This document shows positions 1-11,811 of a stretch of 64,000 nucleotides of DNA, piece by piece. The notes beneath the pieces are model-generated. The model saw only the letters and a program-made list of their open reading frames with translations, was not told the DNA's origin and did no database searches. The stretch is from Eutypella sp. D-1 (taxonomy: Eukaryota > Ascomycota > Sordariomycetes > Xylariales > Diatrypaceae), in contig JAJTTP010000007.1 in the NCBI GenBank assembly GCA_023313575.1, forward strand, positions 806,001 through 870,000, read 5' to 3'. The position numbers and the translations under genes were made by a program. The number at the start of each line of letters is the position of its first letter. Position 1 is the stretch's first letter.

Positions 1-2305
1 CTGCCGCATTCACCAATACATCAACCCAGATGCAGAGTGTCAACCGTGGAATTGCCCCGGCTTGTGGCGGTGAACCTTCAGTGACGGCCCTGCGCTGGCC
101 GCTAATTTACATGGCATCAACGGGTTGAGTGCTGTCGTGGCAGTTCAGAGGATGTAATCTACCCAATTGCTGCCCTGCGACATTGCACTCTCCCCACGAG
201 ACCGCGGGCCACCCAAGCGCCTTCGACCAGTTTCAACGCGCGGTCCGACCCGAAGACCACGAAACTGAGTGGCTTCGCTGAGCTTGTTTGATGAGGTCAT
301 TGATAGCGCGGCAGATATGATAAGTGTTCCCGGACGTCTTTCTGGTTTTGCTCCTGGTTCACAGCCCCTCGCAACCGTGCATGGAATTCATCTGGCTTAT
401 GTTTGTCGCCGCCGGCTTCTAGACAAATTTGGGTTTCGCCTAAATTTCCCCGTCACTGTCATCTCGGCTATGTGGCCGTAGGTAGTGTGTAGTAGCTTCT
501 ATAGGCTGGCCTTGCACGGACTCGAAACAGCTTCGCTTCGCTACCCGTAATCAATTATGTGAGCATTTACCAGCTTGCGGCCTGCGAGCTGAACTCATAA
601 CCATGCACGTGCTGGGCAGAACTGGAGAATCCTACCACTGACATCGCCGTACCTCGTCAAAATAGGCCATAATGAGCGTCGTATATACACAATAGCAAGC
701 GCAGATGCTTTGCGGCGTACCTCGGAAACGAATGGCATGACACACTATGCAGGCGAACGCCATCAGCCGCGCACTATAGTATCTTGGGCATGACGTCTGG
801 CTTCCCTCAGACTCCCTCCCAAATGCTATTCAATAACGTGGGCCGACCCCTGAGTAGGCTCCGGGACGATGAAATGTAGTAAGGGCTCATAGGATATCTC
901 GACTCAAGGGCTTTAGGCTTCGTATGACAGTGTTTTCCCTGTGCGGATCGTTAGAAATACAGGTTACAGGCCTGGTGACAGGGTCAGGATCTCTGTACAT
1001 AGGGCAATACTGGTGACTGTATCTGGACGCGTGACGACCTCGAGGAGGCTGCTCCAGGAGTCTACGTGATGCTCCTGCCACCATTAGAGTGGATATATAT
1101 ATCATCGGTGCCATCAACAGTGGTGCGACGGCAATCAGGCGTTTTGCAGATATGTGTAAATTCTATCAAAGGAACCCCATTATACCTACGCCCTCGAAAG
1201 CTCCCCTGTCAGGGAATAATACTACTAGAGTGATAGGTGCCCGCGAATACGACGGGGGTTCGCCAGAATGGTAATGTAGGGTTCAGACAGTAGATGTAAC
1301 GCCCTGACCCCTATAAATATAGAGGACCGAAGCCCCCTATATATGGACCTGGCTTTAGATAACCACCCCAGAGAGTAGGTGGACTATAACTCTTCACATA
1401 TGCCCTGGCTATCACTATTGTGGATGAAGCTAATGTTTACGAGACTCCAGTATCATATACTTAGGATATAACTAGGCACACAATCAAAAAGAGCATGCTC
1501 TTTTCCCATTAAAACAGTCCCGGAGGACAGGTCTTGCGCCTTCGAATCCATTTAATCGTATATTCACGCATGTGCGTAGACGCGACACCCGGTAAGGCCT
1601 AAATGTCCGGTTCATTACGTTCAAACAATCACGTACCCTTGAGGGCATTCTGGCCACAAAACTAATAGAACTCTTTCGCTCGGCGCCACTTCATATACCA
1701 AGTCTCATCACCTATTATCAGGAGTGCCTAAAGACTAGGAGAACGTTGACACCCTCGAGTTCCTGGTGTTGTCAGCTTTGACTCTTACGGACATCACGGT
1801 GACAGCTTCTCAACTGCGCCGCTCACTCCCCCTATTCATGTGGGCGATCCCGGATGCGGAACACAATGCTTTCGTGGATTGCCGGGAGCCAATTTTGGCA
1901 GTATCCAGACAGAGAGTGTGCATACACTACATAATACCGTCTGTGTCAGCGCGATAGATTATGATCAATCACTGTCTAATGCTCATCTACGAAGATCACA
2001 GCAAACGTTATCACAGGTCTAGCATTCATCGTGAGAATCATTCAGATGATATTCTATGAGGTGTTGATCACCTTTTGATACGTTTCGGCCCAAGTTGACG
2101 TTTCCCTTTCCTTATCTGCCACCCCGTACGCTCCGCAGCCTTCATCCGTTATATATAGGAGAGCGTGCAGGCTATGAAAATCCCAATGCTTATAGCAAGA
2201 TGCGGTCTGCGTTGCTACCATGGGTGGTATATGCTATCCCAACGGAGGGTGTAGTTCTTGGTGATCAAGACAGGCATCGGATATCCATTAGAAGGCGAAC
2301 CAACC
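1..2305. other. Intergenic, no gene recognised
   Basis: Only short open frames (60-119 residues) occur here, on both strands and overlapping each other. None carries a motif I know or joins to a neighbour through plausible splice sites. The base composition looks unbiased, with no long tandem repeat. It could hold degraded sequence, since the open frames look like chance. Confidence 0.5.
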
Positions 2306-3090
2306 CTACCGTAAGCTTGCGGGCCGAACGGCAAAAGGGTCTTTCTTGGAGTCCTTCTGGCGAGTGTATTCCGACCTGTCAGCGATCTTCTGGGCGACGT
2401 CCTCGCCCCACTGATCCGAGACGAACGCATACATCATATCGATGCCGGCGCTAATCCCGGACGCGGTCCACACGTTTCCGTCCGTGACCCAGCGCGCCTC
2501 TCGGACCCACTCCACATTCGGACCATGCGACATGACCTGTACGTGGTTGGGAAAGTCAGCAATCAGCAGCTGAAAATATCCCATTCCCGTCTCGGCAAGT
2601 ACGCCATTTCACAGTTAACTAGTTGGGCGTGGGGAATGCTCACCCATTCCAGCGCAAGCTTGTTCGACGTAGCACGTTTACCGTCGAGAACACCGGCCAT
2701 GGCCGCGAGAGCGCTGCCGGTGCAGACAGTGAGTAGGTACGGCAGGCGAGGGAAAGCGGAGCGGAGAAATTCGACGACGGGCTGTGCCAGGTCGGGCTGG
2801 CGGGTGCCATAGCCGCCAGGCACAAGGAGAACCTCGATGTCGCTGGGGGCGTCGGCGAAGGTGTGCGTAGGCACGACGCTCTGCGACATCGCGAGCGGAT
2901 GGCCCGCGCGCGCCCGGGTTGGCACCGGATCTCGCGTCGCCGCCAGCACACACAGCTCCAGCTCTGGAGCGAAGTGCGTCGAGAGAAGGTTCAGAATGTC
3001 GAGTGGACCGAAAGCATCCAAGGCCTGGAAGCCGGGGAATAGGACCACCCCGAACTTCTTAGGCGGTTTATTCTCTCGTGTAGTTGTCAT
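2306..3090 (-). CDS. DJ-1/PfpI family protein (class I glutamine amidotransferase-like)
   Basis: Two exons, 3090-2644 and 2536-2306, separated by a 107-nt intron (donor GTGAGC, branch TGCTGAC, acceptor TACAG), give 225 residues. The join restores the family reading LEW|VMSHGPNVEWV, whereas reading through the intron meets a stop. The N-terminus has the FGVVLFPGFQALDAFGPLD strand-loop, and Cys123 in TVCTGSALAA is the nucleophile-elbow cysteine. The second exon carries the conserved RWVTDGNVWTASGISAGIDM block. In fungi this subfamily (ThiJ/PfpI, isonitrile-hydratase-like) is cytosolic and its substrate is generally unknown; roles in stress or carbonyl/isonitrile metabolism have been proposed for relatives. 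Length is normal for the family (220-240). The neighbouring gene is about 2 kb away on the other strand, so no operon-like context is seen. Confidence 0.92.
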
Positions 3091-5260
3091 CGTGATATGG
3101 TCAAATCAATAGGCTCCAGTGTAAGATTTGATAAAAAATAAAGATGTGGGTAGGTGTTCAGTAGACTCGTTTGCCTACCCAGGTAGTTAATCACCCAGCC
3201 GATCTTGTTTACTTAATAATAGCGGCTCAAGTCTTAAGAATCTGCCTTCGTATGCCAACACCGGCTGGTGAATCTCGAAGTGTATGCGCGAGACTGTCTT
3301 GATCGTTTCGGAGTATTCACCGGATCCGACTCCGGGCGGGGTCTCCTCCCGATTGTTTGCTAGTCATATCATTACTGATTGGACCTACTTAGGTAGGTAG
3401 TGCGTTCCTATTGTTGAGGCCTTTTCTATTCGGTCTTTTCGTCATGTTGCCGAGACTGAGTTAAGGCCCACTTATTCGATTTAGCGGCTTGTTTACTCGA
3501 CCTCCTTGCTGTGCGCCACAATGTCAGCATACCTGTAGTAAGTATGTAATACAACTATGAGCATATTAGACTGCATCGCGATCACCACCAAAGTGGGAAA
3601 AACTGGTAGAAACACTGCTTTTTGACGGGTTTAGTCACTGGGTAACTAAAGAATTGGCGATTTGAAATGGTCCGGAGAGGAGGGAAGAAGGTACATTCTG
3701 ACGGTTCACGGTCGATCCAGTAAGGAGAGAAGCACATATGGCAAGGTAATGCAGACCCAAAAAGGAGCCGCGGCGAAGAATATCTCATACCGGTATTTTG
3801 AATTCTGGATAGAGCACCATATGAAATATATCACCGAACCGGACTCGCTCATCGTGTTCGACCAGATCAGAGGGGCCGTACGTATATCGTGGTTAGGTGT
3901 AGGAACCCAGACATTTCACTCAGAGTATGTAATCCTCTGTACGCCTTCCATAGATCTAGAGCTCGAAGAATTTTTTATTGACACCGTTTCCTGGGTTGGA
4001 CTTGTAGCTGGTAGGTTTCATCAAGATAAATATGTTGCCCTCGATACCAACCAGCGTGGTGTGAGCTACGTAGTACCTATGGTGCCGTGGGATAGGGGCT
4101 ATAACTTCAAGTTAACACCCGAATATTCTTATGCTTGACATACTTAGGTACTTCTAAGCCTGCGTGAGGTGTCTACCGATCAAACGAATGAGACTAATGA
4201 ATTCTCGATGAATTCATATTCTGGAAATAGAATATGTCAAAATGGACAATGATCGAAATAAACCATTTACTGCCTCATGACAGTTATGTGTGAAGTGGGG
4301 TTCTAAAATTTGATTTTTCTAGGGGACAATCTCATAGGCTGGAGAGCGACCAGCATCTTTGCCTGAATTGCCACTGCCAAATATTAGAGACATTCAAAAT
4401 CATGAGTGTCGATATCGAAGGCCCTTTCTAAGAATTATGGCGCCAAAGGGATATAATCTGATCTAGATGTGCATAGTCCCGAACATTGAGCACTGAAGGA
4501 TAAAGATGTAATGCCCACATAACAAGATCTGTCGAGAGTTGAAAAATGATTTGATCCGATTCACGCAACACTTGAGCCTCGAACGGCATCAGCTTGCCGG
4601 AATGGATGGCTCTAGCTGAACCAGTCAGGAAAGAGCTGATAGCTAGTAGTAGCAATTCCGGTAGAACTGGAGTCGGGTCCGAGGCATAATCAGGCCAGAA
4701 CCTTGTCTCAAGAACTCGGCTTTCCCTGAACGTCGTAGACGATGGTGGGCCGTGGTGTCTAAAAGCATAGCTAACGTTGTTAAGCACTTCCTAGGCCGTC
4801 GGGCGTGTGCTAAGCTTTTCTTTAGGGCAGAAAGGCGTGGGCTCGGCGCATCCGCGGAATGCATACCTGGGAAGCTAACTGAAAGGGGCCCGAAAATTAT
4901 CTTATCAGATCAGACGATCTTATGATTCCAGCCAGAGGAAAGAACATAATCGACGCCTTTACGAATGGGGTATCCTATTAATGCGCTCAAGTGCGCCTTT
5001 AGCTCCCGAGATGGGCTGGATCGCTTCAGAATCCTACGGGGCGGCCTCGCAGATCCCTGTGATTTTAGCTTCGTAGAGACAGGTGAGGTAGTACGAAGAA
5101 AGGACAGCGTAAGCCCGAGACATTTCGGGCCTATGGATCTGTACGCCACGTTGAATAAATATATGTGCGACCTTCCCCTCGCACACTTACGGGAGTTGTG
5201 GTTGCTCTGGTCAAGCCGATGCACACATCACCTATAGACCTGTGAGAGAAGCTTTTCGAA
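3091..5260. other. Intergenic between DJ-1 gene and MFS gene
   Basis: The first 500 bases upstream of the DJ-1 gene contain several CCTACC/GGTAGG half-palindromes (around 3150-3185 and 3385-3400). A 158-codon open frame at 3662-4138 (+) is listed separately. A 119-codon frame at 4428-4787 (-) and overlapping frames on both strands at 4910-5237 have no recognisable domain. The last part must contain the promoter of the transporter that starts at 5261. Confidence 0.4.
3662..4138 (+). CDS. Possible hypothetical protein (158 residues)
   Basis: A single uninterrupted frame of 158 residues, rich in aromatic residues, with no signal peptide, no transmembrane segment and no motif I recognise. A frame of this length is expected a few times by chance in 64 kb, so length alone is weak support. 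Codon choice does not show the strong C-ending bias of the certain genes here. It lies alone between the divergent DJ-1 gene and the transporter. It may be a real orphan gene, an exon of one, or chance. Confidence 0.2.
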   Translation: MKWSGEEGRRYILTVHGRSSKERSTYGKVMQTQKGAAAKNISYRYFEFWIEHHMKYITEPDSLIVFDQIRGAVRISWLGVGTQTFHSEYVILCTPSIDLELEEFFIDTVSWVGLVAGRFHQDKYVALDTNQRGVSYVVPMVPWDRGYNFKLTPEYSYA

Positions 5261-7160
5261 ATGGGGGACGCCATTACGCCAAATCAAGATGCTTTCGAAC
5301 ATGTTCATACCGAGCCTCTCAAGGTCGAGGGGCCTGCTGGCAACATGCAGAATGGTGTGCGGGTGGCTGAAGCAGTCGCCCGTTCATGGACCAAGAAGTC
5401 ACTGATAGTTGTATATATCTGGTGAGTGAATGTTCGCGTTCATGCGAAATGACGTGGTTAAAGTGCTAATGATCACGGAAGTATATGGCTGTTGTATTTT
5501 GTCCAGGCTATCCAGAACAGTCTTACGGCCAACCTCTCGCCCTACATTACTAGCGACTTCGAGGGGCACTCACTCCTTACGGTCATCGGCACGGTTACGA
5601 GCATCATGACCGCAGCCTGCACGATGCCAATCGCCAAGATCCTCAACCTCTGGGACCGGCTGGTTGGGTTCACCTTGATGCTTGCGCTGGCGCTGCTTGG
5701 TCTTATTCTGATGGCGGCGTGCAAGAGTCTTGGCACATATTGTGCAGCACAGGTCCGTTGACTGTGTGACCCAAAGATCATTACCTAGATGTAGATACTG
5801 ACGAAGGTGCATGCCCCGTAGGTGTTCTATTCGGTTGGCACCACCGGTCTGATATTCTCCGTAGATGTTTTGACTTCTGATACCTCGACGCTGCAACACC
5901 GAGGCCTCGCGTTCGCCTTCACCTCGTCTCCGTATATCATCACCGCGTTTGCAGGGTCCCCGCTCTCCCAACGCTTCCACGAGTCTGATTGGCGTTGGGC
6001 CTATGGCACTGTCACCATCCTGTTGACGGTTGTTGCAGCGCCCCTTATCGTCACGTGGCTGCGAGCCAAGAAGAAGGCGATGGTGCACCATGTATTGGAA
6101 GATACGACACCCAAGCGATCCTTTACGGAGTCCGCTAGGTATTACCTAGTGGAGTTTGATGGTAAGCGGCGGCCATCTTCGTTGATCTAATCTCATAGGC
6201 CAAAATTAGCTGATGCGCCTCGTCGTTCTAGTCGTTGGAATATTCCTGCTTCTCGCGGGATTTTGCTTGCTCCTCCTTCCTCTTACCTTGGCCCAGTCGC
6301 AGGCCAACCAGTGGAGGACTGATTATATCATCGCGATGATGGTAGTCGGTGGGGTCCTTGTCATCGCCTTTGGGCTCTATGAACGCTTCCTCGCCCCGAA
6401 GCCGTTCATTCCCTGGCATCTTCTGACCTCCCGCACGGTCCTTGGCGCTTGTCTGCTTGACCTGACTTACCAGATCGCCTATTATTGCTGGGCCAGCTAC
6501 TTCACCTCTTATCTGCAGGTGGTTTATGATGTGTCTTTGACGGAAGCGGGCTACATCGCCGCCATCTTCGACTTGGTCTCGCCCGTGTGCCTCCTCTTTG
6601 TTGGATGGTTGATGAGCGTCACTAAGAGATTCAAGTGGCTCTTGTGGTGGGCCGTACCGCTGTACATGCTTGCCGTCGGCTTGATGATCTACTTCCGTGC
6701 TCCCCATCACAGCGTCGGGTTCATCTGCATGTGCGAGGTCTTCATTGGAGTCGGCGGTGGTGTCATGATCCTTTGCCAACAGGTCGCTGTCATGGCGGCT
6801 TCGGAACACGATAACTACGCGTCTATGCTGGCGCTGCTCAGCCTCTTCGGCAGCATCGGTGGTGCCGTGGGAAACAGTGTCTCGGGCGCTATCTGGACCA
6901 ATACGCTACCGCAGAAGCTGCAGGAGCTTCTACCGTCCGATGTTGTGTCCCAGTGGGAGGATATTTATGATTCTCTCGACATACAGCTAAGCTATCCCGT
7001 TGGCTCCGTGACACGCGAAGCGATTATCCAGGCGTACGCACTTGCGCAGCGCAACATGCTGATAGCCGGAACGGCTGTCATGGCTCTTTCACTTGTCTGG
7101 GTCTTCATCATTAAGAACATTAGGTTGATTGACCCATCTCTCCAGGGGATGTTGTTCTAA
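5261..7160 (+). CDS. Siderophore iron transporter, MFS (Sit1/Arn/Mir-type)
   Basis: Four exons, 5261-5421, 5482-5752, 5822-6161 and 6232-7160, encode 566 residues. Introns are 60, 69 and 70 nt with donors GTGAGT, GTCCGT and GTAAGC; intron 2 has a TACTGAC branch. Joins restore family text: VVYICIWLLYFVQAIQ, TYCAAQVFYSVGTTG and VEFDVVGIFLLLAG. The short soluble N-terminus is followed by many hydrophobic segments in a 14-helix arrangement. Typical siderophore-transporter blocks are LSPYITSDFEGHSL in the first loop, AKILNLWDR, and the late FIGVGGGVMILCQQVAVMA. The family imports ferric siderophores by proton symport across the plasma membrane. In exon 4 the tempting first acceptor (ending 6199) leads to a stop, so the TTCTAG acceptor at 6231 is used. 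The C-terminus ends just after the last helix. YAE1 lies 0.7 kb downstream on the same strand. The exact siderophore cannot be told. Confidence 0.93.
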
Positions 7161-7864
7161 GCCCGACAGTGAAATGGATAAGTGCGATGTCTCAATTGGT
7201 CTCGTTGTTCCCACTACAGATATATTGTGTATTAGTTGGCGATAGATCATTGCATACCGATGGAAGAATAGGCGCGGTTATATGAAAAGCGAAATTACAT
7301 ACCTGAATCAAAAAACGCTGAGACCGAATCTATGCGTGTGAGAACAGCTCGGTTTTGTATTTCGAAGTCTCTTGTCTTGTTGACATGGCCATGGGCAAAG
7401 CCCTAAATATCTATAGGTACCTATGTAGACTTGCTAGGTATGCCTTGTTCATCTGGGGTCCAATCAAATTGAGACATGCTCTTAATTTATCTGCAAATTG
7501 TGGCTTCCCGCGTTAGATCAGCTTGTTATTGCTTTGGAATCGAATCGTTCGTCTGTTTTGACTTTGTAGTATTCGACTTGGATGTATATTGTTTCGGTTG
7601 CTTTTAATTGAATTTTTACAGACCGGTCAAAATCCTCGCTGCTGTAGTTGTTCTTGTAATTGACCACTAGCAACTGTAATAGGGGCTGACACAGTAAGAG
7701 CACTGTGCCAGAGCCAACTAATTGACAAGTGTTACACTGTACGTTGACTTGAAACTTAAAAACACTTGGGAGAGGCAAATTATTTTTACTTCATTTCACA
7801 TATTTGCACGATCACACAACTTTTTGAAGAACCCCGCTAAACCACCTTTTCAACTTAATTAACC
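7161..7864. other. Intergenic between transporter and YAE1
   Basis: About 0.7 kb of AT-rich sequence with no coding frame I accept. It should hold the 3' end of the transporter transcript and the promoter of the YAE1 gene. I see no clear TATA box and no obvious GATA-factor (iron regulator) cluster. Confidence 0.45.
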
Positions 7865-8590
7865 ATGCATCTCCGGCCAGCGGAGCCGCATATTGACGAC
7901 TTCTACATTCAAATGGCTTCCGCACATGACGTAGCCCCGGCGGCAGTCTACGAGGATCCTCTCGATGACATCTTCGGGTCGGACTCCGAAGCCCCGCCAT
8001 TCGGCTCCGGGTCCCGCGAACAAGTGCACGCAGACCAAAATCTGCCTCCTGATACCAGGAGGTTACAGGTGACGCATAGCACCACCGGTTATCGGGAAGG
8101 TATCACCGAGGGCAAAGCCCAGAGCATCCAGGCCGGTTTTGATGAGGGTTATGGTCTCGGCGCCAACATCGGACTCAAAGCTGGCCATATCCTTGGTCTT
8201 CTTGAGGGAATTACTGCGGCTTTGGGACAGCATAGCGCCGGCGATGCAGACCACGCTAACGAGCATGCGCGTGTGAACCAGCTGCTTGTGAGTGCGCGTG
8301 TAGAGCTGAAGACTGAGAGCATATTCGACGAGGCATATTGGACTCCCGACGGTAGTTGGAAGTATGAAGTCGAGAGCTCAAGATATGATGGCGAGATATT
8401 ATTCGAGGATGTTGCTGAAGCGCACCCCCTCATTGCGAAATGGGCGCGCACGACCCACGAGGAGATGCAACGGTGGGATTTGCACCTTGAACTCCCGGCA
8501 CTCAAGAGCGAGGAACAACCATCTGAAGGCGATGCAACACCGAAAACAGTCAAACTCGAACAACAATCCCGGCAAGTCTTGGATTGGTAG
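7865..8590 (+). CDS. YAE1: Yae1-family protein, adaptor for Fe-S cluster insertion into ABCE1/Rli1
   Basis: An intronless frame of 241 residues. Residues 75-115 carry the diagnostic Gly-x3 repeat of the Yae1 N-terminal domain: GYREGITEGK, then QAGFDEGYGLGANIGLKAG. In yeast, Yae1 binds Lto1, and the pair recruits the cytosolic Fe-S assembly (CIA) targeting complex to the ribosome-recycling ATPase Rli1/ABCE1. The protein is expected to be cytosolic or nuclear. The N-terminal 70 residues are acidic and variable; the second half is mixed helical and not conserved to my eye. The start at 7865 follows AACC and gives the longest form; a second ATG at 7916 would remove 17 residues and is also possible. 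Neighbours are a siderophore transporter upstream on the same strand and an unrelated methyltransferase downstream. Confidence 0.88.
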   Translation: MHLRPAEPHIDDFYIQMASAHDVAPAAVYEDPLDDIFGSDSEAPPFGSGSREQVHADQNLPPDTRRLQVTHSTTGYREGITEGKAQSIQAGFDEGYGLGANIGLKAGHILGLLEGITAALGQHSAGDADHANEHARVNQLLVSARVELKTESIFDEAYWTPDGSWKYEVESSRYDGEILFEDVAEAHPLIAKWARTTHEEMQRWDLHLELPALKSEEQPSEGDATPKTVKLEQQSRQVLDW

Positions 8591-10115
8591 CCGGGTAGCC
8601 GTATTTTTAAGTTGTCCGTATCCCTACGAGGTCCCAGATCAACCTAGGCCTGTAGCATACCAGCACAGAACAGAACACGCCTCTCGACGTCCAGCCTGAG
8701 ATCGATCAAATCCTGGTCAACCTAACTCTGTTGACCGGAACCAACATAGAAAGGCTGCCCTTTGGCGAGACACCCTTGGATTTTACGTTTTGGAGCTGAC
8801 CCAAATCAAACCTATTGGAATGGACCGCCACAGCTCAAATCAATCCCCGATGAGATTGCAATTGATAAGGGGGCAGCCTGCCAGCACTGTCGTAACTACC
8901 GCACACAAAAACCCCGAGAAAGCAAGACAGAATTGGGGAGAAACGCATTGTATGACCGCTGCGAAAAAAGGGGGAAAGCTTCCCGGGGTGTAAAGGGAAG
9001 ACAACGAGGTGGTCTCCATCGTTATAGCTATGCTACCCCTATAGTATTCCTTAGGGGACTAGGCAACCATCCGCTTCTTCCGGCTCTGCCTCGCTACCGC
9101 CAAGACTGCCGTAAAGAACGGAGGGGCAATGGGGATACGATAAAGAAAACGTCCTCAAATAGACGGATGTTGTTAGCGGGCTGGTGTAGCTGTTCCTCGA
9201 ACAAGCCATCTAATCTATAGGTCAAGCTTCCGTCACCGCTGGCAATGACAGGCCTTCAGGTTCATGGCGGACTATCAAAACAAAGCCTCCGTCGGTCCTC
9301 GCAACAGCCGCAGTAACGACAACCCATCACATGGTGTTCAGAACGGTCCCGGACGCAGAACGCGAATGCCCATCGACTAGAGTGGTAGCAGGCCATCGTC
9401 TATGACCAGCGTATCTATTAAGGAAACTCGCTCCACCGTGCATAGCCAGCGGATATAGACGCACTTCTTGTGGCGGCTAGATTAGGCGACATCAAAAAGA
9501 AGATATACTTATGCTTTGCCAACTTCTTTACTCCTGACAAGCGCGAGGCTACTAGGGGTGCGAAATACCGCGGGGCATAACTCAAGGGGTCCTTCGTGAA
9601 GAGTGATCTATTTCTAGGCGAAGGATCAGGTGAAGGACTAGACTGATATTTGGGTTTGAAATTACTTTCTGGATATATGATCGTTGTCTACTGGGATACG
9701 ATTGCCGCTGGCCGGCGCTGTATGTCGTGTGGCCAGGCTTGTTCGAGGCGCATGCCCTTGTACACCAGGTGTAACTACGCTCAATTGAAGAATAGAATCC
9801 ATAGTATAGATTGTCTAGAGTTTGACACATGGTAATCTAAGATTATACCGTGTCTCTATGTTTTGATACGCAGACTTCAGTAACATATTTAACTGATGGC
9901 TGACGCTCAGACACCCTATCAAGCTGTAACTCATTGCGCGTATGTATGCCCTTATGTCCACTAGTGCCAGCATCCAGACTCATTACCTTTTGGCATCATG
10001 CGATGCTGTGCTTAGACTTTCTTGGAAAAGAACGGTCGCTCTCGCTAAGATCAATCATGCCGCCGCCACTATATAAGATGAGATGGTACATCGTTGCGCT
10101 ATACGGAACACCCCA
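8591..10115. other. Intergenic, no gene recognised
   Basis: Contains a 152-codon frame at 8762-9220 (+) that is basic, Cys/Arg-rich and without any motif I know, plus other short frames. No frame connects to the flanking genes. Probably non-coding or heavily decayed. Confidence 0.4.
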
Positions 10116-11811
10116 CTACGGGTGTTCTGGCTTCCGCCCGTATACCACTTTTTGGGGCAGATATGCGTGGATACCTCTGTTGCGAATCTCCTTACGATAG
10201 CTCATGAGGAACAAGCGCATCTCATCCAGGGGCCGCTCCATCACTGTGCTCCACATGAACATAACGTAGCCTTAAAAGTTGATGTTAGTTCCCCTGACCG
10301 GCTCTGGGTCGGCGTGCCGTTCATGGCATTACGCACCTTCAAGATCTTCCTCTAGGACGTACTGTGCCCACTGGCCGATCTCCCTCAGCTTAGGGTTGGC
10401 GGCCCACGGTCCCACGGGAACCTGAATGGATGAAGTTTGTTAGTGTGTTGAAAAATATCTGAGTCATCGATCTGTCGTCTCGCGAAAATTGTGGTTGGGG
10501 AATTGAATGAGTTGGCCCACCTTGATATCCTTCACGGTGATGTCGACGAACCCAGCTTCCTCCATGCTCTTCCTCTGGGTGTCGTCGGTGATCAGCGTGA
10601 ACGGGCGACCCAGCTTCTTGCCACCCTCGCGAAATAGATCACTCCATATTATCATTGCGGAGTCGGGCTTCACAGTGCCGTCGTCGCAGCGGTAGTCGGC
10701 CTCGCACTCAAAGCTCTCGAGCCAACCGCCGGGCTTGAGGGCTGTGTACGCCTGCTTAAATAGCCTCGTCCAGTCCGACACGGCGCCTAGCATATAGCGG
10801 CTATGGATATAGTCGAAGCTGTTGGGCGCAAATGTCCATTCCTGCTCGCAGTCGTCGATCTCAAACTTGACGTTGGGCGGGAACCACGAGGGTTGGATTG
10901 GCGACAGGTCCGTCCCAATGACCTCGCAGTCCGGATATTGATCCGCCATATCGCTGAAGTTCCTTCGTTAGCCACCTGAGAAGACGTTGGACTTGTATCC
11001 AAGCAGAAATGTTTTACATTGCCCATAGACCTGAAACATACAGTCAGTATAGACCCTTCAAACAGCCGTCCTGGGCGGGTGGGGTACCTGTTCCGGTTCC
11101 GAGATCGAGAACTTTCTATGGGATCATCAGTCATGAGATGACGAATCATCTGGCGAAAAAGCCACGAACCTCTATATTCTCCTTCAGCGGTGAGAGGAAG
11201 AGTTTGCCGCCAAGACATAGAGTTAGGAAATGATGGCTATAGACATGTTAGAAAAGCGATGACAGGAATTCCTCCGAAGGGTCGCCGGTGCAAGGAAACT
11301 CACTTCATGTCCATCGCCTCGTTTTGACGGTCGTCATTGGGACCCCAGTATTTATCGGCGCCATGTCTTTCGGCGTGGTAGGTCCGTCCGTGGATAGTCC
11401 GGTACTCCAAAATACTGGCAGAAAGAGACGCTGTCGAGCTTTCTCTGTTGTAGTATATGAGAATCACGCCGTCACATGGCCAAAACCCTCCCATTGAGTA
11501 TTAGGGGTTGTCCTGCCGAAGGAGCACTCCATACCTGTCGTCATCATCCCCTAACGCCGAATCCGCGTCATCCTCTGGCTATTGTATCTCGCAAGACAAG
11601 CCGTCAGTGACTGATTAGGTGCTCTCTAGGTATACTAGGCATGGTTAACCTAGGGTAGTATTCTTACATCATAAGGGGCTACTTCGAGTGCTGGTTCTAT
11701 CGCAGCTTCGGTGGTACTCTGTCCTCCACCAGCTGCAGGAGCGGAAGGCCCTGTGGCGGGTGTTCGGGATGTTGTTGCTTCGGGAGTGCCGGACTGAGGC
11801 GGACTAGCCAT
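10116..11811 (-). CDS. LaeA-like SAM-dependent methyltransferase (TAM-domain type)
   Basis: Nine exons: 11811-11668, 11578-11535, 11444-11304, 11236-11170, 11115-11088, 11030-11018, 10953-10521, 10421-10337 and 10270-10116. They total 1110 nt, or 369 residues. Introns are 54-99 nt and all are GT-AG. The N-terminal 50 residues are Pro/Ser/Thr-rich and disordered. Then come an acidic stretch (DSALGDDDD), the [16 protein letters not shown] block and [19 protein letters not shown], both hallmarks of fungal LaeA/Mtf-like proteins. SAM motif I is [17 protein letters not shown] (from residue 133), followed by GTDLSPIQP and an ALKPGGWLE post-motif. Relatives include the secondary-metabolism regulator LaeA, but the family is large and many members have no known substrate. 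Motif I is built from three exons, one of only 13 nt. All splice choices were made by frame and family alignment; the start at 11811 is the first ATG in frame. Confidence 0.9.

Noticed and set aside
4428..4787. 119-codon minus-strand frame with a hydrophobic helix
   Set aside because: Looked faintly like the end of a fungal transcription factor, but no upstream exon or zinc cluster could be found.
6228..6809. 193-codon minus-strand frame over the siderophore transporter
   Set aside because: Antisense shadow of exon 4; the plus strand has clear family homology.
8762..9220. 152-codon frame after YAE1
   Set aside because: Basic, Cys/Arg-rich, no domain, overlapped by another frame and no promoter-like signal; consistent with chance.
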